Origin: Pseudomonadota bacterium
Lineage (GTDB): Bacteria; Pseudomonadota; Gammaproteobacteria; DAOUQR01
Reading direction: 5' to 3'
Length of the DNA stretch: 8,246 nt
Assembly (NCBI GenBank): GCA_030625525.1
Contig: DAOUQR010000031.1
Span: forward strand, 1 to 8,246
Below the pieces are notes generated by a model. It was not told where the DNA came from. It worked only from the letters and a program-made list of their open reading frames with translations, and did no database searches. Numbering within the stretch: the first letter of the stretch is position 1; the number at the start of each line of letters is the position of its first letter. Positions 6,001-8,246 of this stretch are shown in pieces. Made by a program: the position numbers and the translations under genes.

Positions 6001-8246
6001 CCCGCTATTTATGAAGAATTCGTGACAAAAGAAATCATTTGCAAAGCTATTATTCAATTCCCAAATGACACACTTATCCATGGTTTATTCAACACCTGTG
6101 GAAATCACTTCGCTAACTTCACGCAATTAGTCGAACTCAGTAAAGAGCTCAAAGAAACAAACATTCAGCTGAACTTTCTCATGGCAACACTGACACACCC
6201 GAGCCGGGGCTCTACATTCCTAGATGAAATAACATTTAGCACCATTGCCGAAATACTGTGCCAATATAACGAATTTAACCCTAAACTCGCTGAACGTTTA
6301 TTCATGGGAAAAATTAACCGCATCAAAGACCTATCAACCCCAGTCTTAAATGATATCCACAATGTCATGAAATGCTGCCAACAAGAATTTACAGGCTCAC
6401 AAACACTAGCAAAATTTTTGTTTGTCGAGCATGCTGATGTGTTTGTTGAAAAGTTTAGTGGCGACATGTCATTAAGGGATCGAGGTCAAGCCCTGATTGA
6501 TCTCGACCACTTTATGCCTGAACTGGCTGAACGACTCCTTTTTCCGGCGCTGAGGCAATTAAAAAATCCGAGTGAAAAAGATCAACGTGATGTGCGCAAT
6601 GTCATGATGAGGTTACAGAGTTCTTACCCTCAGTCTGAAGCATTGGCTGATTTTTTATTTAATAAGACTGAATTGTTCTTACCGTATGTCAATGCAGACC
6701 GTTTGATCCACTGTTTAACAAGTGATATAGAAATTGAGCCTCGTGGCAGTAAAGGCCTCAGTTCAACCGCTAAGGTAAGGGACGCTGCTGACGGACACAA
6801 ACATCCGGCATTTAAACTCAAATGTACGATCATCCAAAACGTTGTTCCAACGATTAAAAATGAACAACAACTCAATGCTCTTGTCTTATTTGGATTGCGC
6901 GATTCAAACCCATCATTACGTTTACGCTTGAGCCTATTCACCGAGGCGTTAAAGCAGCTTAACTATCCTATGGATGAAGATTCGTTAATAAATGCAGCGT
7001 TTAAAGCGCCAAATTCTTTAGCCATCACAACCCATGAGTTTATTTATATTTTACATAAAATCAAACTTGAATTATCTAGATTTTGGAACCTTAAAAGTTA
7101 TCAACGTATCGAAGGTTTCATTACGCGTCAGATGACTGAAGATGTTTTCTTTGCTGTGATTGACTTGATTAAATCAAGCCAAGGCTTGGTTGACTTGGTG
7201 GACAACTTGCCTAACTTCTCTGATTATATTAACAAAGGTAATTGTCAAAAAATTTGTAGCAGTATGCTTGCTCACGAAGATCTACACGTCAATTTTATTG
7301 ACAAAATCGCTGAGAAAACTGAGTTTACAGCGGAGCTTTTTTGCACCGGCGTTTTGTTGGAGTTAAATGATCATCTGGATAAACCTGATCTCGTCGACAA
7401 GATGAGTCGTCTCATTATTGAGAATTATGATCTTGAGTCATTACTCCAAAGTCTAACTAAGATTAAAGAAGAAAAGGATAAGAAGTTACCCGAGTTAATC
7501 GCCACAGTGATCATGAGTATCGCTGATCAAGGTTTTTTGAAAACGGGCGCGGGGATTTCTCGAGTCGTAGGACTCCTGTACAAGAATCCTGACTTGTCAA
7601 ACGCATTAAGCCAACAATTAAGTGAACGACTCATGTCAAAACGAACCCTTACGGCAACTCACTGGGAAAACTATAAACATGTGCTTGCCTTATGTAAATT
7701 GTATAGTGACACTTTTAACTACGAGTGGTTTAAAACATATTTACAGACCAAACAACAGGATGATATCCACTTCGTAAAAGCACTAGGCTCACTAGGCGCG
7801 CTGTATGTTCAAGAGGATCTTGAACCATTCACCCCCACGGATATTTCTAGATTAACGCGTAATCCTAATGCTTTCTGTAGTTTTGGCTTTGAAACTCAAT
7901 TAGCTGGGTATCAATTTGGTACCACCTCTCTACTCGAACTATATAGCAGCAATGTCAGCTTCAATAAAAAAGCCTGCATTTGGTTCCAACAATTGCTTCA
8001 AACTAAGATTGACAATTATATGCATGCTGGGAACAATCACGAGACATTGTTTAATGCGCTCGAGTTTAATCTTGTCGAGGATAACATTACGCCTCAGATA
8101 ATTAACGTCCTTAACAAGTTTATAACAGATTTCAAATTACTCGAGCCCAAAGCCTCTTCTTGCGAAGTCACTGTTATAGATTTTATTGTGACATGCAACT
8201 TTTTACAGAAGGCGTTAACCGAGCAGCTCTCAGAAGCGTTGACACA
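3022..8246 (+). CDS. Giant uncharacterised helical-repeat protein, N-terminal 1741 residues (3' end outside window)
   Basis: One frame stays open from ATG 3022 to the last base: at least 1741 residues with no internal stop or frameshift. The start is well fixed, with GAGG at 3010-3013 eight bases upstream, an in-frame TAA at 2947, and no other ATG between. I recognise no catalytic motif, signal peptide or membrane segment. The protein begins with a mainly helical region (residues 1-144), then a Ser/Gly/Pro-rich, aromatic linker (about 145-192). The rest is Leu-rich and predicted helical. Diverged internal repeats appear at about 814-833, 992-1040, 1085-1134, 1164-1213 and 1294-1316, and perhaps 1515-1575, which suggests an alpha-solenoid. 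It is transcribed separately from nrdAB and is preceded by a PmrA-box-like site. A secreted effector, an intracellular scaffold or a toxin-related giant protein are all possible; the function is unknown. Any C-terminal secretion signal would lie outside the window. Confidence 0.9.
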   Translation, partial: MFSSNDPMLNIQHAIEDFFKFFLVKVHEAVKSSTLTDIDIDKIIITPATQRYSTILNPTLKAITERDAGSIKREKISEFYRDASLDCIQQIADTLAKDRSKTLEIYHQHENKSFELLYAIIEHQREMVVTGQLANDILMKRPAKKSNRKTFNFASLSSASFGGGHYPRDPSEYHPGKKYGVPYGCIWGHIAENDKIEELTADNLNTLYSKIVIDLEQGNALENNLVNLAPYIKLAEEDKLALLKKPAGQSLPFKEFNDSPFLEDLNISLDDGIAICCARSEELDLIFEHVPINDFESNDCLNVVKAYNFKNAQDTIATFLSKLEDADLVEAMFILTKKRERIPRSNDNNGLERINDSMAELMKRFKENTDEKINPVNIFNVYFKNVSETTRFKEIENILTTDTDKLKELTRLEIKAAFNRHKYLPDELITQLINLASEAIEYDHLLLYNAFETGAMRWKYQSNYNLKSVIEKTSKIFQHPDCDFKFLLDFIAKNIEPKTLHRAFENDADFLAAIKTTITKCPVEKDLCSTLKTKLTVLLNTKDITLSHIDTLDFFYYKTMTAKLGFDSALELLQHLSCPQDDKDDMLDQRIKKLMKTPLYQALLNIVLKSGATLFEQLAVKLHLLPITISRDIEQALKLDSSAVNLLCLPVDRGVEHSLVSVYCSSLIFDSFAGRDLETDSTMVKHRYLKAYQTDMELLTLKDKNFLEDEEKENYGLSYNHAACNGFYDHLEMVDSIFTVGHRTPIEFYLWKFILFGSKKETLEHIATHISKSNIELSSKQVAYLFQKCLDLNKGKNFDNQLETLMASILKSTTIAYQDNIIHDLIFHCHNLDAELNKNTRVRKAFKSEKKSILSISKSFIAPSHAIKNPLRDAIASVILTLKETQEPLQMAIKKLNPQLAKTPVNDRFKDMEGKEMGLSPFLALSEEEEANFQQQFALLLKVYGHNGTFLECLYKAKAFHAIHLFLRHNLSDGPLDDLQLVTRCFECLSESIPAIYEEFVTKEIICKAIIQFPNDTLIHGLFNTCGNHFANFTQLVELSKELKETNIQLNFLMATLTHPSRGSTFLDEITFSTIAEILCQYNEFNPKLAERLFMGKINRIKDLSTPVLNDIHNVMKCCQQEFTGSQTLAKFLFVEHADVFVEKFSGDMSLRDRGQALIDLDHFMPELAERLLFPALRQLKNPSEKDQRDVRNVMMRLQSSYPQSEALADFLFNKTELFLPYVNADRLIHCLTSDIEIEPRGSKGLSSTAKVRDAADGHKHPAFKLKCTIIQNVVPTIKNEQQLNALVLFGLRDSNPSLRLRLSLFTEALKQLNYPMDEDSLINAAFKAPNSLAITTHEFIYILHKIKLELSRFWNLKSYQRIEGFITRQMTEDVFFAVIDLIKSSQGLVDLVDNLPNFSDYINKGNCQKICSSMLAHEDLHVNFIDKIAEKTEFTAELFCTGVLLELNDHLDKPDLVDKMSRLIIENYDLESLLQSLTKIKEEKDKKLPELIATVIMSIADQGFLKTGAGISRVVGLLYKNPDLSNALSQQLSERLMSKRTLTATHWENYKHVLALCKLYSDTFNYEWFKTYLQTKQQDDIHFVKALGSLGALYVQEDLEPFTPTDISRLTRNPNAFCSFGFETQLAGYQFGTTSLLELYSSNVSFNKKACIWFQQLLQTKIDNYMHAGNNHETLFNALEFNLVEDNITPQIINVLNKFITDFKLLEPKASSCEVTVIDFIVTCNFLQKALTEQLSEALT
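5485..5508 (+). repeat. IH-x5-C protein motif, copy 1 (residues 822-829)
   Basis: The codons read IHDLIFHC. The same Ile-His, five residues, Cys pattern recurs at residues 1019-1026 (IHGLFNTC) and 1112-1119 (IHNVMKCC), each within a helix-like stretch. Similarity of the flanks to copy 2 (N-I-I-H against T-L-I-H, with Asn two residues after the Cys in both) supports common ancestry, but the motif is short. Confidence 0.4.
5995..6141 (+). repeat. Diverged internal protein repeat, upstream copy (residues 992-1040)
   Basis: This stretch can be laid without gaps on the 50-residue unit at 1085-1134. It shares Pro at unit position 3, Glu at 7, Ile at 14, Pro at 23, Ile-His at 28-29, Cys at 35, Phe at 39 and Leu at 45, with conservative hydrophobic matches between. 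It is weaker than the 1085/1164 pair and starts 93 residues before the next copy rather than 79, so loop lengths vary. Conserved hydrophobic spacing fits packed helices of a solenoid. Confidence 0.4.
6274..6423 (+). repeat. Internal protein repeat unit A (residues 1085-1134)
   Basis: Begins F-x-P-x-LAERL and ends LAxFLF. It aligns with unit B at residues 1164-1213 over 50 residues with no gap. Twenty positions are identical, including F1, P3, LAERL at 5-9, K18, S21, D27, NVM at 30-32, Q36, S42, L45, A46 and FLF at 48-50. The start-to-start distance is 79 residues. The pattern of identical hydrophobics suggests two to three helices per unit. Confidence 0.75.
6511..6660 (+). repeat. Internal protein repeat unit B (residues 1164-1213)
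   Basis: Partner of unit A: F-x-P-x-LAERL, then D-V-R-NVM, then LADFLF. A further partial resemblance follows at residues 1294-1316, where N-P-S-L-R-L-R-L leads into F-T-E-A-L-K-Q-L, close to this unit's F-P-A-L-R-Q-L with a small insertion. At the DNA level the copies have diverged, so the duplication is old. Confidence 0.75.

Noticed and set aside
3957..8101. Several 61-103-codon ORFs on both strands within the giant gene (for example 4410-4673 minus, 6165-6467 minus, 6630-6941 minus, 5798-5989 plus, 7916-8101 plus)
   Set aside because: All overlap the single long open frame from 3022. None is long enough to compete with 1741 uninterrupted codons, and their translations show no recognisable features.

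Overview
The window looks like a chromosomal segment of a moderately AT-rich gammaproteobacterium. The class Ia ribonucleotide reductase subunits are of the type found in Pseudomonas, Legionella and Coxiella relatives. Three further signs are a long palindromic repeat of a kind I recall from obligate or facultative intracellular bacteria, a PmrA-box-like tandem repeat, and a giant uncharacterised reading frame. Together they lean towards a host-associated member of the Legionellales. That placement is inference, not something the sequence proves.

Layout. Positions 1-1446 hold the C-terminal 481 codons of nrdA (large subunit; its N-terminal half lies upstream of the window). A 66-base gap carries a GGGGTCAG...CTGACCCC hairpin. 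nrdB (1513-2649) follows and ends at a strong intrinsic terminator (2674-2708). The nrdAB unit therefore ends here, and no ferredoxin or other nrd accessory gene follows. From 2650 to 3021 there is no gene. This gap contains the terminator, a 109-base nested inverted repeat (2728-2836), and three YTTAA-type half-sites spaced exactly 11 bases apart (2934-2961), followed by a possible -10 and a Shine-Dalgarno site.

From 3022 to the end (8246) a single plus-strand frame stays open without a stop for 1741 codons and runs off the window. I do not recognise any catalytic domain in this giant protein. It is soluble-looking, predicted largely helical, and its middle and C-terminal parts contain diverged internal repeats (best pair: residues 1085-1134 and 1164-1213, 20 of 50 identical without gaps; plus an IH-x5-C motif recurring three times). 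This suggests an alpha-solenoid. With the PmrA-like site upstream, the leading hypothesis is a giant secreted effector or scaffold.

How the genes work together: NrdA and NrdB form the enzyme that makes deoxyribonucleotides for DNA synthesis. The giant gene is a separate transcription unit, with no visible functional link to nrdAB.
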